Positions 18,201 to 29,601 of a stretch of 64,000 nucleotides of DNA are shown piece by piece (within the stretch, counting starts at the first letter, position 1; every line of letters starts with the position of its first letter). Under the pieces are notes generated by a model. That model was given only the letters and a program-made list of their open reading frames with translations. It did not search any database and was not told the DNA's origin. This DNA comes from Rahnella bonaserana (lineage in GTDB: Bacteria > Pseudomonadota > Gammaproteobacteria > Enterobacterales > Enterobacteriaceae). The position numbers and the translations under genes were made by a program. The stretch spans positions 372,001-436,000 of the forward strand of contig NZ_JAFMOW010000067.1 in the NCBI RefSeq assembly GCF_019049675.1. The letters run 5' to 3'.

Positions 18201-19127
18201 GACGCCATCCGTTTTCAGGTTCAGTTGCTGTGTTCCAACCTGCCAGCCATTTCCCTGACGGCTGCCGTGTAAGGTGAGATTATCAACATCGAGGCGGTGC
18301 TCATCGTCACCGGTTTTCCAGGTGGCGGACCCCGTTTTCAGCAGCGCATCACCGGCATAAATATCGCCATTGTGGACTGTCAGCCATGCCGCCAGGCTAA
18401 AGTTTGCGCTTTCCAGACCGGTGTTATTGCGCAGCCACCGGCTGAACCACGGTTTCATATCAATATCATCGGCTTGCATATAAATCTTGCCGTTATTGAG
18501 CAAACCGTTTGAGTCGTTAAGATCCATACGCAGCTGTACAACGCCGTGCTGACCGTTAAAGCTCGAAAGGCTGAGCTGCCCTTCGGCGCGGTGGCGGTTA
18601 CGGCTGTTCAGCCAGGTGAGCTGGGGAATATCGAATTCGGCACGCGAACCGGAAGGCGTAGGGAACGTAATACGGCTGTTGCGCAGGTCAAAATGGTCAA
18701 CCTGACGCAGAAAAATATCGCTGACACGGCCGGGCTTGATGCCGTTGCCTTTATTGGCCTCGCCACCGAGCGGAGTGTTTAAATCCAGTTGCAGGTTATA
18801 GAAGGTGAGGTCACGGAACTGCCAGCGAAAATGCAGGAGTGATTGCCAGACGTCCAGCGCCATAGTGATGCGCTGAACCCGCCATTTGGCCTCCGGTAAT
18901 GTGACCTGAAGACCACGGACTTCCATGATCGGGCCAAAGGTTTTCCAGCTGGCGCTGACTTGCGACAGTTCAATCGGTACGCCGGTGACCGCCTCTACTT
19001 TCCCGACCAGTTGATCCTGAAAACGGCTAAGCTGCGGCAATGCCAGACGCAAGCCGCTGATCACCAAAGCCACTATCACGACAAGGGTTGCGCTGGTGGT
19101 TAATAAAATACCGGGCAGTCGCCTCAA
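15282..19127 (-). CDS. yhdP: AsmA-like phospholipid transport protein YhdP
   Basis: 1281 aa, one N-terminal membrane anchor and a very long periplasmic beta-rich domain of repeated strands, the bridge-like structure of the YhdP/TamB/YdbH group that moves phospholipids between inner and outer membrane. Conserved pieces include MALDVWQSLLHFRWQFRD and GEIADVGTGRAGQLLRL. I place the start at the TTG at 19125-19127, because AAGGAGAGAGG lies just before it and it gives MRRLPGILL, the E. coli N-terminus. In-frame ATGs at 19148 and 19196 have no such site. Follows rng. Confidence 0.93.
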   Translation of the reverse strand: MRRLPGILLTTSATLVVIVALVISGLRLALPQLSRFQDQLVGKVEAVTGVPIELSQVSASWKTFGPIMEVRGLQVTLPEAKWRVQRITMALDVWQSLLHFRWQFRDLTFYNLQLDLNTPLGGEANKGNGIKPGRVSDIFLRQVDHFDLRNSRITFPTPSGSRAEFDIPQLTWLNSRNRHRAEGQLSLSSFNGQHGVVQLRMDLNDSNGLLNNGKIYMQADDIDMKPWFSRWLRNNTGLESANFSLAAWLTVHNGDIYAGDALLKTGSATWKTGDDEHRLDVDNLTLHGSRQGNGWQVGTQQLNLKTDGVAWPKGRLEALYLPENNDFLGPSQGEELRIRGANLQLERLGPVIPTFSFLTPAILERWQDLKPAGNVDRLALDIPIKQPDHTRFDASWHDVSWQRWELLPGINHFSGSLKGSVAGGQLAVNLKDSVLAYGEMFRAPLEIGAATGTFNWTNTKDGWALSGKDVDVQANALWAKGDFRYDQPVKGEPWLNILAGIRLYDAGQAWRYFPEPLMGKHLVDYLSGAIQAGQVDNATLTFNGNPHDFPFKKNEGQFEVWVPLRHSTFEFQPGWPALTNLDIDLDFLNDGLFMKAANTKLGNVDGNNVVANIPDYLKEKLFIDADLRGQGKDIGDYFMDTPLHDSLGSALQELQIGGEVNGRLHLDIPLDGEMVRASGGVTLKDNSLLIKPLDSTISHLSGQFSYDNGNLQSNRLTGEWFGQPVNVMFSTQELADDFKVQVGLDANWQLAKIPGLPAAVASKISGGTPWKCDVNITLPHKGTPTYTVDVNADLKDVSSHLPDPLSKKAGHAMPLVVNVKGDLHSFNLEGVLAGKDRFNSRWLLGKQLKLDRASWQANAKKTPPLPADSSLTLNLPPLDGENWLGLLSPDKATQSTRGAKGASSKLSGFSFPHLITLTTPALTLGGQVWNDLALTSVQGRQGMEIIAKGKEIDGQLNMNDNGPWLANLKYVYFNPQWTVDDVTSSGQPGGNPFATSKISFANWPALQLRCEACWFLGQNFRRVNADLTPQGDQLMLRNGLIDTGVARLNVQGDWKQNAQGENTGLKGKLTGKNIEQAMSFFGVTTPLKGAPFDINFDLHWKSVPWKPDISTLNGTLKNTLGKGEIADVGTGRAGQLLRLVSFDALLRKLRLDFSDTFGQGFYFDSIKSTAWIKDGVLHTDDLLVDGLEADIAITGQVNFVNQRLDLEAVIAPEISATVGVATAFVINPVVGVAVFAASKVLAPLWNKISLIRYQISGTIADPHINEILRKPVEHPKAAAAQ

Positions 19128-19225
19128 ACCTCTCTCCTTGTTTTCCATTCCATGCTGGTTTTCACCCGCACAGACGGCAATGGAAACCTTGAACAACCAG
19201 ATGCTTCAAGCCAGTCATCAGCACA

Positions 19226-20695
19226 TCACATCATGACGACGTCGAACTGTTCCTGACTGTAGAGCGGCTCAATCTGCACCTTAACCTGCTTGCCGACGAA
19301 AATTTCCACTTCGGCCAGCGCATGGGATTCTTCTCCCTTGAGGGCTTCTCCCACCGCAGCAGATGCGTAGACCAGGAACCGGTCGGAATCGTAGGCATGA
19401 TGCACACGCACGATTTCACGCAGAATTTCATAGCAGACGGTTTCAACGGTTTTTACCGTACCGCGTGCGTGACACGTCGGACAATCGCTGCACAGCACAT
19501 GTTCGACGCTTTCACGCGTGCGTTTACGGGTCATTTCCACCAGACCGAGCGCAGAGAAACCGTGAATGCCGGTCTTCACGCGGTCTTTCGACAATGCCTG
19601 TTCCAGACTGTGCAACACGCGACGGCGATGATCTTCATTCGACATATCAATGAAGTCGATGATGATAATGCCGCCGAGATTACGCAGACGCAGCTGACGG
19701 GCAATAGCCTGTGTCGCTTCGGTGTTGGTGTTAAAGATAGTGTCTTCGAGATTGCGATGGCCGACAAACGCACCGGTATTGATATCCACGGTGGTCATGG
19801 CTTCGGTCTGATCGATAATCAGGTAGCCGCCGGATTTGAGTTCCACCTTGCGCTCCAGCGCACGCTGGATTTCATTCTCAACATCGAACAAATCGAAAAT
19901 AGGCTGCTTGCCGCTGTAATGCTCCAGCTTGCTGGTCATTTCAGGCATGTATTCACTGGTGAATTCCACCAGCAATTCGTACGTCAGACGGGAGTCAACG
20001 CGGATACGGTCCAGCGCTTCACCGGCAAAATCACGTAAAACGCGATGCGCCAGCGCCAGTTCGCCATACAACTTGCACTTGGTTTTGTTGCGACGTTTGC
20101 GCTCCATCACCTTGGTCCACAAGCGTTTTAAGTAGGCGGCATCCTGCTTGAGCTCTTCTTCGCCCACGCCTTCGGCGGCGGTACGAATAATGTAGCCACC
20201 GTGCTCGTCGCAATATTCGGAGACGATACGTTTCAGACGGTCGCGTTCCGCTTCGCTTTCAATACGCTGGGAAACCCCAACGTGAGAAGCGCCGGGCATG
20301 AACACCAGATAGCGGGAAGGCAAGGTAATGTCAGTCGTCAGGCGCGCGCCTTTGGTACCCAGCGGGTCTTTCACCACCTGAACCATCAGATCCTGGCCCT
20401 GATGCACCAGCTCTGCGATATCACGCACATGGAAATTTTTCTGCTCGTCACGCGCCACACATTCGGTGTGAGGCATGATGTCCGAAGCATGTAAGAACGC
20501 TGCTTTTTCAAGGCCGATATCCACGAATGCTGCCTGCATACCCGGCAGAACCCGGCTGATACGTCCTTTATAAATGTTGCCGGCAATCCCGCGTTTGGTC
20601 TCACGCTCAATATGGATTTCCTGCAGAATGCCACCGTCAATGTAGGCCACGCGGGTTTCAGACGGGGTGACATTGACCAGTAATTCAGCTGTCAT
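19226..20695 (-). CDS. rng: Ribonuclease G
   Basis: 489 aa, as in E. coli. The S1 RNA-binding domain is at about residues 35-130. The RNase E/G catalytic region carries [11 protein letters not shown] and IIIDFIDM with their metal-binding aspartates, and the zinc-link cysteines are in [11 protein letters not shown]. RNase G matures the 5' end of 16S rRNA and degrades some mRNAs. The ATG giving MTAELLVNV matches the family; the reading frame extends 12 codons further into maf but lacks support. It overlaps maf by 11 bp. Confidence 0.97.
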   Translation of the reverse strand: MTAELLVNVTPSETRVAYIDGGILQEIHIERETKRGIAGNIYKGRISRVLPGMQAAFVDIGLEKAAFLHASDIMPHTECVARDEQKNFHVRDIAELVHQGQDLMVQVVKDPLGTKGARLTTDITLPSRYLVFMPGASHVGVSQRIESEAERDRLKRIVSEYCDEHGGYIIRTAAEGVGEEELKQDAAYLKRLWTKVMERKRRNKTKCKLYGELALAHRVLRDFAGEALDRIRVDSRLTYELLVEFTSEYMPEMTSKLEHYSGKQPIFDLFDVENEIQRALERKVELKSGGYLIIDQTEAMTTVDINTGAFVGHRNLEDTIFNTNTEATQAIARQLRLRNLGGIIIIDFIDMSNEDHRRRVLHSLEQALSKDRVKTGIHGFSALGLVEMTRKRTRESVEHVLCSDCPTCHARGTVKTVETVCYEILREIVRVHHAYDSDRFLVYASAAVGEALKGEESHALAEVEIFVGKQVKVQIEPLYSQEQFDVVMM

Positions 20696-21278
20696 GTTTT
20701 CTCCTAAGCTCGCGTAAGGCAGAAAATTCATTTAGCAGTTCCTGAGTTTCCACTAAAGGAAGACCCACAACTGCATAGTAACTGCCGCGAATTTCACGGA
20801 CGAAACAACCGCCCTTTCCCTGAATACCATAAGCGCCCGCTTTATCCATGGGCTCACCGCTCAGAATATAGTGTGCAATGTCGTCGGAGGATAGTGAACG
20901 GAAAGTGACATCTGTCACAACCAACGTATTGAGACAATCCCGCCGGTCGGCAAACGCAATCGCGGTCATCACCTGATGCTGCCTGCCAGACAATGCATTA
21001 AGCATAACAGCGGCTTGCGCTTCGTCACGTGGCTTTTCCAACACTTTACCGTCAAGTACCACAATCGTATCTGCACCCAGCACCGGCAAATCTTCTGCTG
21101 CTACCGCCACACCGGCCTGCGCCTTGTCTCTCGCCAGCCGCAGAACATAATCTTGCGGTGCTTCGCCGGGCTGACGTTCTTCTGCCACGTCCGTAGACAG
21201 GCGCTCGAAAGGCAACTCCAGCAACGTCAGTAATTCACGGCGACGCGGTGACCCGGAGGCCAGATAAAGTGCGGTCAT
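20685..21278 (-). CDS. yhdE: Maf-family dTTP/UTP pyrophosphatase
   Basis: 197 aa, identical in length to E. coli YhdE. Motifs: [10 protein letters not shown] at the N-terminus, [16 protein letters not shown] and [11 protein letters not shown]. It hydrolyses dTTP, UTP and modified nucleotides to monophosphates, and is linked to division arrest. The start giving [13 protein letters not shown] was chosen over an ATG seven codons upstream. It lies between mreD and rng in the mre operon. Confidence 0.95.
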   Translation of the reverse strand: MTALYLASGSPRRRELLTLLELPFERLSTDVAEERQPGEAPQDYVLRLARDKAQAGVAVAAEDLPVLGADTIVVLDGKVLEKPRDEAQAAVMLNALSGRQHQVMTAIAFADRRDCLNTLVVTDVTFRSLSSDDIAHYILSGEPMDKAGAYGIQGKGGCFVREIRGSYYAVVGLPLVETQELLNEFSALRELRRKHDS

Positions 21279-21285
21279 AACATCC

Positions 21286-21774
21286 TCATTGCACGGCAAA
21301 CTGACGACGAATTTTACGCATCAGCAGGAACAGCCATGGCCACAGAATCCCGTCAACCACACTGCTCCAGAAAACTTCAGGCCGGAACGAAACGTTAACG
21401 ACCAGGAATTCACCCCAGAACACCATCACGTCCACGGCCAGTGAAAGCACCATGACAATCAGCGCCTGTTGCCAGAGCGCCAGATTACGGAATAACTGGA
21501 ATTTGAACGCGACCAGATAGGCGGTGATGGCAAATGCCAGCGCCCGGATACCCAGCGTCGATCCCAGGATCAGATCCATGATGAAACCGACAACAAAACC
21601 GGTACCCACGTTGACGCGATGCGGTAACGCCATCACCCAGTAAATCAGGATCAGCATCAGCCATGACGGCCTGAACATGTAAAGTTGTTCCGGCCACGGC
21701 ATTACCTGCAACAACATGGCTATTAAGAAGGATAGCCAAATAATCCAACGCCCGTGGCTCCGGTAACTGTTCAT
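21286..21774 (-). CDS. mreD: Rod shape-determining protein MreD
   Basis: 162 aa, five or six membrane helices, with [16 protein letters not shown] in the centre as in other enterobacterial MreD. It links MreC to the peptidoglycan elongation machinery in the inner membrane. Its ATG overlaps the mreC stop by 4 bp. Confidence 0.95.
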   Translation of the reverse strand: MNSYRSHGRWIIWLSFLIAMLLQVMPWPEQLYMFRPSWLMLILIYWVMALPHRVNVGTGFVVGFIMDLILGSTLGIRALAFAITAYLVAFKFQLFRNLALWQQALIVMVLSLAVDVMVFWGEFLVVNVSFRPEVFWSSVVDGILWPWLFLLMRKIRRQFAVQ

Positions 21775-22778
21775 CGTGTCACTCCCTGAACAGCAGGCGT
21801 GCTGACAGGTGCGGTAACCGTGCCGGTGGCCGGTGGCGGAACCGGTGCCGGAGGCCCCATATCACCCGGAGGTGGCAGGACTTGCGGCATCATCTGCATC
21901 AGACGTTCGTTGGCAACGCGATGGACTTCGTCCGGTGGCAACGGGTGCTCACCATTCCGGTCGGAACCCCACAACAGCAGCAAATAACGCAGACGTTGCA
22001 GACCGGCGGTCGGACGCGCCTGAATCACGGTATAAGCACGCTGGTTGTCCACTTTGACCGAAGACACCACACCCACCGGATAACCTTCAGGGAAACGGCC
22101 GCCAAGACCTGACGTGACCAGCACATCGCCGACACGAATGTCGGTATTGCTTGGCAGATGCTCAAGTTGTAAGTCATCAGCACATCCGCTACCGGCAGCA
22201 ATCACGCGGATGTCGTTACGCAGCACCTGAATCGGTAATGCGTGTGACGCATCGCAAATCAGCAATACGCGGCTGGTCAGTGCGGCAACGGCCACAACCT
22301 GACCGACAACACCTTTATCGCTGATAACCGGTTGCCCGATATACACGCCATTGTTGCTGCCTTTGTCGATCACCACCTGATCACTGTAAGGATCGTTGCT
22401 GGTAGAAAGAACCTGCGTCACCATCTTGTGCTCGTCCTGACGCAACGGAGATCCCAGCAGTTCGCGCAGACGGGCGTTTTCTTGTTTGTATTGGCCAAGC
22501 AGCATCAGATCGCTGTTTTTCAGCAACAGTTCCTGACGCAAAGCGCGGTTTTCGAGCTCCATCTGACCACGAGTGGCAAATGTAGAAGAGACCTGATCTA
22601 AGAATTCACGCGGGGCATTGGACAAAAAATAGAAGGGACTGACGGCAGTATCCATATAGGTGCGAATTTTAACAAACGTACCTATTTTACTGTCGGCAAC
22701 AATCAGGACAATGGCCGTGAGAATAGCCAAAAAAAGTCGCAGTTGCAGGGAAGGTCCCCTGCTAAAAATTGGCTTCAT
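21771..22778 (-). CDS. mreC: Rod shape-determining protein MreC
   Basis: 335 aa: a single membrane helix (about residues 10-30), a coiled coil ([19 protein letters not shown]), then the periplasmic double beta-barrel with [15 protein letters not shown] and VGQVVAVA. The C-terminal tail is proline-rich and shorter than in E. coli. The reading frame is open 35 codons further upstream, but [12 protein letters not shown] at 22778 is the family start. It activates the elongasome with PBP2. Confidence 0.96.
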   Translation of the reverse strand: MKPIFSRGPSLQLRLFLAILTAIVLIVADSKIGTFVKIRTYMDTAVSPFYFLSNAPREFLDQVSSTFATRGQMELENRALRQELLLKNSDLMLLGQYKQENARLRELLGSPLRQDEHKMVTQVLSTSNDPYSDQVVIDKGSNNGVYIGQPVISDKGVVGQVVAVAALTSRVLLICDASHALPIQVLRNDIRVIAAGSGCADDLQLEHLPSNTDIRVGDVLVTSGLGGRFPEGYPVGVVSSVKVDNQRAYTVIQARPTAGLQRLRYLLLLWGSDRNGEHPLPPDEVHRVANERLMQMMPQVLPPPGDMGPPAPVPPPATGTVTAPVSTPAVQGVTR

Positions 22779-23053
22779 AAAATATGCGAGTTCCTCGGCA
22801 ACAGAAGGTTTCAGCCAGTCGAAGTAAAGACTTCCCCTGACAGAAAAGGCGGCAATCTCATGGGATAGACAAAACACCGGCAAAGCGTTTATCGCTCAGC
22901 CAGTGTTTGCGCGGATCCACATTGAACACTGCACACTTCACGTTGCAGGTTTTACCTGACGGACAACCACCTTCCCGGGCAGACTGATTTTGTTCACTAC
23001 GACAAGGCTTGTTTACAACAAACCCTGCCCAAAACCACAAGTCTTCGCTCAGA

Positions 23054-24174
<1,121 letters not shown>

Positions 24175-24452
24175 GGCGCAAAAACGTCCTGCTTCCGTGA
24201 AAATTGTCAGCGATGTCGCCATTCACTTGTTGTTACTTTTTGAGGCTGATGGCACTGCGAAATAATTCTGAATCGCAGGCTCGGTTTACCTCGGGCAGGC
24301 ACCTAGGCGAAGTAGCAACACCGCACATAAATTCTTACACTTTTACCGAAATTTTCCGCTTATCTGCGGCCTGATAATTAGCACCGGAGGCCAGGCAAGG
24401 GAGTCGGTCAAAAGCTGGCTCATTCTACGTTAAATAATCCCATAACGGTCAC

Positions 24453-26387
24453 TTAAACATCGCGGTTATGTGAATATTTTTTACCGACCGGTTCAACAGG
24501 CTCCGGCACAGCAAATAAATCGCCCTGACCGCCGTGGATCCCGCTTTTCAGCAGGACGGCCCACTCCTCTTTTGTCCTCACTCCGGAGGCAAAAACCAGG
24601 GCCTGAGTTCCTTCACACGCACTGATCAAACTTTGCACAAAAAGCTGATTTTCCACCCTTTTATCAATATCGCGCACTAACCCCGGGTGAAGCTTGACTC
24701 TCTCCACCGGGAAAGTTTTCAGATAAGAGGTGCTGACTACCGACAAACCTGCCTGCGTAACGGCCAGACGACAGCCTAAACCTTGCAAGAGCCTGATAGC
24801 CGGACGCAGCCGGTCGGTATGTTGACAGAGATCTGCCTCTGCAAGTTCAATCAAAATTCGATTTCGTTGGGTTCTTTCGCACTGAAGCAACGTATCGCGC
24901 AACCAGCGAACAAACGAGCGCTGCAATAATGAATCAACCGTCAGGTGAAATGCCAACGTTTCATCCGGCCAGCGGTTAAGTAACGGAATAATCTGACTTA
25001 ACATGACCCGGTCAAAGCTCTGAGACAGGCCAAACTGTACCACCAGAGGCATAAATTCTGCCGCAAGCAGTTCCTGTTCGCCGTCAAAGACGCGACGCTG
25101 CACTTCCCGGTGGTCAAGCTTACCGCCTTTTGAGAATGACGGTTTCTGGTATAAACGCGGGCCGCCGCGCGCCAGAGTGTTTTCCAGCAAAGTCCGCCAG
25201 CGCACACTTCCCCGGCCTTTTTCCGGCACATTTTTATCGTAGATAAACCAGCTGTTACTTCCCTGGAAGGCCGCGTGCCGGGTGGCCTGCTCGACCATAT
25301 CCATGACCTGATCCGGCGTCTGACCGAAACGATACGCGCTGATGCCGATGTACATCAGAGCGTCGCGGTCGATCAGCGAAGATGTTGGCAACACGCCCAG
25401 CGCATTAACCAGCTGAGCCGCCATCACTTCCGCTTCTTTCAGGGTGCGATGCGGCAGCAACACGGCAAAGTCACTGTGGAAATAGCGTGCCAGTAAAGCA
25501 TCCACGTGGCGCATGACAAACGTCGATAATAAATTCACCATCGCCGAGCGTAATTCTTCCACCACCGCCTGACCGTGGGTCTCGCGCATCATATCGAAAT
25601 CAGGTAAACGCAGCAGCATCACCACGCCATGCGCGCCCTTTTCTTCCAGCTGCGTGGCGAGCTGGTTATCAAAGAACAGGCGGTTACTCAGCCCGGTTTG
25701 TGCGTCCTGCTGGGCATACGCGCGTATCAGCGTGTCCACGCGACTACGCTGTTCACGGGCCTCGTTGAGGTCGGTCAGCAAAACATCGATAGCACTGCTG
25801 GCAGAATGGGGCCATTCGCCAACATCACCGGTCAGTCCCTCGCGTTCTCCGCGTAATATCCGCACGGCGCGGTCTTCCAGTTTTTCCACGCCATCGGTTT
25901 CCTGACGCAACCAGCGGAAACTGAGCATCAGCATGCCCAGCATCACCAGAATGGCGAGACCAATCGCAAACGTAGAACGCAGGGAGCGGATATAAGTGCT
26001 GATAGGATCGATATAGGACATCTGCAGAGACATCGCATGGTTCTGCATAAGCGGGAAAATTGCCGTCTCGAATTCAGGGATTACGCTGTCCCATGAGCGG
26101 TGCAAATTGGGATTTTCATGATACTGATAAACGGTAGTGTCATTGAGTTTGAGTTCAACATCAGTGACATCAAGCATGCGCATCGCCTGGGGCATCCAGC
26201 GTTCGGCTTCCGCAGGGGTATGCGTCAGAAGCGCCTGATCATAGGTCGTCGCCAGCGCCTGAAGATGTTGCTCTGTACTTTGTTTATTGAGATAGAGAAA
26301 ACTGAAAGTGACGCCCAGCAACATCAACAGCATTGCCAGCGCGACTAACATCGAAATCAGTGCCGATAGTCTGGTAGTAAATCGCAT
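24453..26387 (-). CDS. csrD: RNase E specificity factor CsrD
   Basis: 644 aa, against 646 in E. coli. Two membrane helices flank a periplasmic sensor part (about residues 10-160), followed by a HAMP-like linker, a degenerate GGDEF domain (YFHSDF where GGDEF would be) and a degenerate EAL domain (REVQRR in place of the EAL signature). It therefore neither makes nor degrades c-di-GMP, but directs RNase E to the regulatory RNAs CsrB and CsrC. Upstream of mreB in the same orientation, as in E. coli. Confidence 0.95.
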   Translation of the reverse strand: MRFTTRLSALISMLVALAMLLMLLGVTFSFLYLNKQSTEQHLQALATTYDQALLTHTPAEAERWMPQAMRMLDVTDVELKLNDTTVYQYHENPNLHRSWDSVIPEFETAIFPLMQNHAMSLQMSYIDPISTYIRSLRSTFAIGLAILVMLGMLMLSFRWLRQETDGVEKLEDRAVRILRGEREGLTGDVGEWPHSASSAIDVLLTDLNEAREQRSRVDTLIRAYAQQDAQTGLSNRLFFDNQLATQLEEKGAHGVVMLLRLPDFDMMRETHGQAVVEELRSAMVNLLSTFVMRHVDALLARYFHSDFAVLLPHRTLKEAEVMAAQLVNALGVLPTSSLIDRDALMYIGISAYRFGQTPDQVMDMVEQATRHAAFQGSNSWFIYDKNVPEKGRGSVRWRTLLENTLARGGPRLYQKPSFSKGGKLDHREVQRRVFDGEQELLAAEFMPLVVQFGLSQSFDRVMLSQIIPLLNRWPDETLAFHLTVDSLLQRSFVRWLRDTLLQCERTQRNRILIELAEADLCQHTDRLRPAIRLLQGLGCRLAVTQAGLSVVSTSYLKTFPVERVKLHPGLVRDIDKRVENQLFVQSLISACEGTQALVFASGVRTKEEWAVLLKSGIHGGQGDLFAVPEPVEPVGKKYSHNRDV

Positions 26388-26775
26388 CCCTGTGCCTTAC
26401 TCGCTACGGTTAGGTGAACACAAACCCGTTGTCTGAGCCTGCTGCGTAAAAACGCCGCTACTATAAAACAGAAAAAGGGAGGGACTGGAGAAATTTACGA
26501 AAAAGGATTAATCGAATATTTCGTTATTTCTGCCGCATCGGGCACGCTTTCAATCCATTATCAGGCCGAAATGTGCCCTTTGCTTACATTGATATCATAG
26601 CAATGCAAAATACAATCAATTCAGAATTCTTATGCAAATGGCTAAAAATCAGCCAAAGGCGTTTTTTTTAAGTCGGGTATTTAGAGAGTTCATCTCGCAA
26701 AACCCCCGGTTTCACGCCATGCTCTGTCTATAACCATAAAAATGAACCATATAAAAGAGAATGCCGGAGAATGCT
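26388..26775. other. Intergenic region between divergent csrD and msrP
   Basis: 388 bp without a supported gene. It must hold the promoters of both operons. I see AT-rich stretches around 26500-26650 but no motif strong enough to name. Confidence 0.5.
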
Positions 26776-27777
26776 ATGTTCAAGCCCCGCAAACTAACCG
26801 AAGCCGATGTCACCCCCGAAGACATCTTCCATGACAGGCGCAAAGTACTCCAGGCGCTGGGTATCAGTGCGGCGGCGCTGGCCATCCCGCAAAATGCCCG
26901 GGCGGACCTGCTTTCCTGGTTTAAAGGCCATGACCGCCCGCCCGCGCCTGCGGGCAAGCCGCTGGATTTCACCAAACCTGCTGCCTACCAGAATGATCTG
27001 CCGCTGACACCGGAAGATAAAGTTTCCGGCTATAACAATTTCTATGAGTTCGGACTGGATAAAGCAGATCCGGCAGCCAATGCCGGGCAACTAGTTACAT
27101 CGCCGTGGAAGTTAAAAATAGAAGGTGAAGTCGCTAAACCGATGACGCTGGATATGGACGACATTATGAAGCGCTTCCCGCTTGAGCAGCGGATCTACCG
27201 CATGCGCTGCGTGGAAGCCTGGTCAATGGTGGTGCCGTGGGTTGGATTCCAGCTCAGTGAAATTCTTAAACTCGCCGAGCCGACCAGCAATGCGCGTTAT
27301 GTCGCGTTTACTACCTTATATGACCCTGAACATATGCCGGGGCAGAAAGACCGGTTTATCGGCGGCGGGCTCAATTATCCGTACGTTGAAGGATTGCGTA
27401 TAGATGAAGCGATGAACCCGCTGGCAATGATGACAGTCGGCGTTTATGGCAAAGCCCTTCCGCCGCAAAACGGCGCGCCCATCCGCCTGACCATTCCGTG
27501 GAAATACGGCTTTAAGGGGATTAAATCCATCGTAAACATCAAATTTACCCAGGATGAGCCGCCGACAACCTGGAACCAGATTGCCTCAAATGAATACGGA
27601 TTTTACGCCAATGTGAACCCGGATGTTGATCACCCGCGCTGGTCGCAGGCGACGGAGCGATTTATCGGTTCGGGCGGATTGCTCGACGTGCAGCGTCAGC
27701 CAACCTTGCTGTTCAACGGCTATGCAGAACAGGTGGCGTCGATGTATCACGGTATGGACTTACGTAAGTTCTATTAA
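26776..27777 (+). CDS. msrP: Protein-methionine-sulfoxide reductase, molybdopterin subunit MsrP
   Basis: 333 aa. The twin-arginine signal ([17 protein letters not shown]) sends it folded to the periplasm. The Mo-ligand cysteine is in [15 protein letters not shown]. It repairs oxidised methionines in envelope proteins, with electrons from MsrQ. I chose the ATG at 26776 because GGAG lies 8 nt upstream; an ATG 15 bp earlier has no spacing to a ribosome site. It forms an operon with msrQ; in E. coli K-12 msrPQ lies elsewhere. Confidence 0.95.
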   Translation: MFKPRKLTEADVTPEDIFHDRRKVLQALGISAAALAIPQNARADLLSWFKGHDRPPAPAGKPLDFTKPAAYQNDLPLTPEDKVSGYNNFYEFGLDKADPAANAGQLVTSPWKLKIEGEVAKPMTLDMDDIMKRFPLEQRIYRMRCVEAWSMVVPWVGFQLSEILKLAEPTSNARYVAFTTLYDPEHMPGQKDRFIGGGLNYPYVEGLRIDEAMNPLAMMTVGVYGKALPPQNGAPIRLTIPWKYGFKGIKSIVNIKFTQDEPPTTWNQIASNEYGFYANVNPDVDHPRWSQATERFIGSGGLLDVQRQPTLLFNGYAEQVASMYHGMDLRKFY

Positions 27778-27796
27778 GGAAGGGGAAGTTTCACCT

Positions 27797-28399
27797 ATGC
27801 GTCGTTTAAGCCCTGCAAATATTACCTGGCTGAAGGTGATCATCTATCTTTGCGCCATTTTGCCTTTTTTCTGGATTGTGCTTTCGATTAATCAGGGCTG
27901 GTTCAGCGCCGATCCCGCCAAAGATATTCAGCATTTTACCGGTAGGATGACTCTGAAATTTTTACTGGTCACGTTGCTGGTCACGCCTGTCGCACGTTAC
28001 GGAAAACAACCACTTCTGATCCGCACCCGCCGTTTACTGGGTTTATGGTGTTTCGCGTGGGGAACGCTGCATCTTCTCAGCTATTCCTTCCTCGAGCTGG
28101 GCATCAGTAATCTCCGGCTGCTGGGCAGCGAACTGGTATCACGCCCGTATCTGACGCTGGGTATCATCTGCTGGATCCTCCTGCTGGCACTGGCCTGTAC
28201 TTCACCAATGTGGGCACAGCGCAAACTGGGGTCAACATGGCAGAAGTTGCACAATTTCATTTATCTCATCGCGATACTTGCGCCGATCCACTACCTTTGG
28301 TCGGTAAAAGTGTTGTCACCGCAACCGGTCATCTATGCAACACTTGCCGTCATCTTGTTGGCATTTCGTTATAAAAAATTCCGCCAGTGGCTACGATAA
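27797..28399 (+). CDS. msrQ: Haem-binding membrane subunit MsrQ
   Basis: 200 aa, about six membrane helices of the ferric-reductase-like family, with histidines on the helices ([27 protein letters not shown]) for haem binding. It passes electrons from the quinone pool or flavin reductase to MsrP. AAGGAAGGGGAAG precedes the ATG; the frame is open far into msrP, but this start fits the family. Spacing to msrP is 19 bp. Confidence 0.95.
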   Translation: MRRLSPANITWLKVIIYLCAILPFFWIVLSINQGWFSADPAKDIQHFTGRMTLKFLLVTLLVTPVARYGKQPLLIRTRRLLGLWCFAWGTLHLLSYSFLELGISNLRLLGSELVSRPYLTLGIICWILLLALACTSPMWAQRKLGSTWQKLHNFIYLIAILAPIHYLWSVKVLSPQPVIYATLAVILLAFRYKKFRQWLR

Positions 28400-28640
28400 G
28401 CCGTGGAACTTTTATGTGTGTTGTCCCTCATAATATCGACAATCGCGCGCCTCTTAACCGGCCGAGGGTTGATTATCTTCGCTGATAAGACCAGTATTTA
28501 GCTGCGAATTGCCACGATATCATTATAATGCCCGACCTCATGCTGAAGAGACGGGCTGATTTGCCGCGAAATAGGTGACAAATCGGTGACATCAGGGTAT
28601 TTTCTACAATCTTTGTCTAATTGCCGGAGATAGGCTCACA

Positions 28641-29093
28641 ATGGCGCATAAGTTTGACATTTTGCTACTGAACGGTCCTAACCTGAATTTGTTAGGCACC
28701 CGTGAGCCTGAAACGTACGGACACACCACGCTCAACGATATTGTTAAAGGTTTGGAAGTTCAGGCTGCTGCTGCTGATGTAGCACTCAGCCATCTGCAAT
28801 CCAACGCAGAACATGTCCTGATTGAACGCATTCATCAGGCACGCGGAAACGTCGATTTTATTCTGATCAATCCCGCGGCCTTTACCCATACCAGCGTGGC
28901 GCTGCGCGATGCATTACTGGGGGTGTCGATTCCGTTTATCGAGATCCATCTGTCGAATGTACATGCCCGTGAAGCGTTCCGGCATCATTCCTATCTTTCC
29001 GACATCGCAGTGGGCGTTATTTGCGGACTTGGCGCAGATGGCTACCACTTTGCATTACAGGCAGCGGTTAATCGCTTGTCAAAAACCCACTAA
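28641..29093 (+). CDS. aroQ: Type II 3-dehydroquinate dehydratase
   Basis: 150 aa, typical for type II enzymes. Active-site motifs: [19 protein letters not shown] (catalytic tyrosine), [16 protein letters not shown] and [20 protein letters not shown] (catalytic histidine). It dehydrates 3-dehydroquinate in the shikimate pathway. E. coli uses the unrelated AroD; AroQ upstream of accBC is common in Yersinia-like bacteria and other gammaproteobacteria. 32 bp separate it from accB. Confidence 0.97.
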   Translation: MAHKFDILLLNGPNLNLLGTREPETYGHTTLNDIVKGLEVQAAAADVALSHLQSNAEHVLIERIHQARGNVDFILINPAAFTHTSVALRDALLGVSIPFIEIHLSNVHAREAFRHHSYLSDIAVGVICGLGADGYHFALQAAVNRLSKTH

Positions 29094-29125
29094 TTTCTAC
29101 GCAAAAAGAGTACGGAATCACACCC

Positions 29126-29590
29126 ATGGATATTCGTAAAATCAAAAAACTGATCGAACTGGTTGAAGAATCAGGCATTTCTGAACTGGAAATTTCTGAA
29201 GGCGAAGAATCAGTACGTATCAGCCGTGCTGCACCTGCGCAGGCTTATCCTATGATGCAACAGGCATACGCTATGCCTGTACAACAACAGCCAGGTCTGG
29301 CTGCTGCGGTCGCGCCAGCTGCTGCGCCTGCAGAAGCAGCTCCGGCTGCCATCAGCGGTCATATCGTTCGCTCACCGATGGTAGGTACCTTCTACCGTAC
29401 GCCAAGCCCGGACGCTAAAGCCTTCATCGAAGTGGGTCAGAAAGTGAACGCCGGCGATACCCTGTGTATCGTTGAAGCGATGAAAATGATGAACCAAATC
29501 GAAGCAGACAAATCCGGTGTTGTTAAAGCAATTCTGGTAGAAAGCGGCCAACCGGTTGAGTTCGACGAGCCGCTGGTCGTCATCGAATAA
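29126..29590 (+). CDS. accB: Biotin carboxyl carrier protein of acetyl-CoA carboxylase
   Basis: 154 aa. The N-terminal helix pair ([21 protein letters not shown]) is followed by an Ala/Pro-rich linker (about residues 45-75) and the biotinyl domain with [12 protein letters not shown], whose central lysine carries biotin. It carries carboxyl groups between AccC and AccDA for malonyl-CoA synthesis. Followed by accC after 11 bp. Confidence 0.98.
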   Translation: MDIRKIKKLIELVEESGISELEISEGEESVRISRAAPAQAYPMMQQAYAMPVQQQPGLAAAVAPAAAPAEAAPAAISGHIVRSPMVGTFYRTPSPDAKAFIEVGQKVNAGDTLCIVEAMKMMNQIEADKSGVVKAILVESGQPVEFDEPLVVIE

Positions 29591-29601
29591 CGAGGCGTAC
29601 C

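Noticed and set aside
20696-20731. Extended N-terminus of RNase G
   Set aside because: Codons upstream of MTAELL are not in the family and overlap maf; no ribosome site there.
24453-26387. CsrD as an active diguanylate cyclase or phosphodiesterase
   Set aside because: The GGDEF and EAL signatures are replaced by HSDF-type and EVQ residues, as in E. coli CsrD, which is inactive for c-di-GMP.
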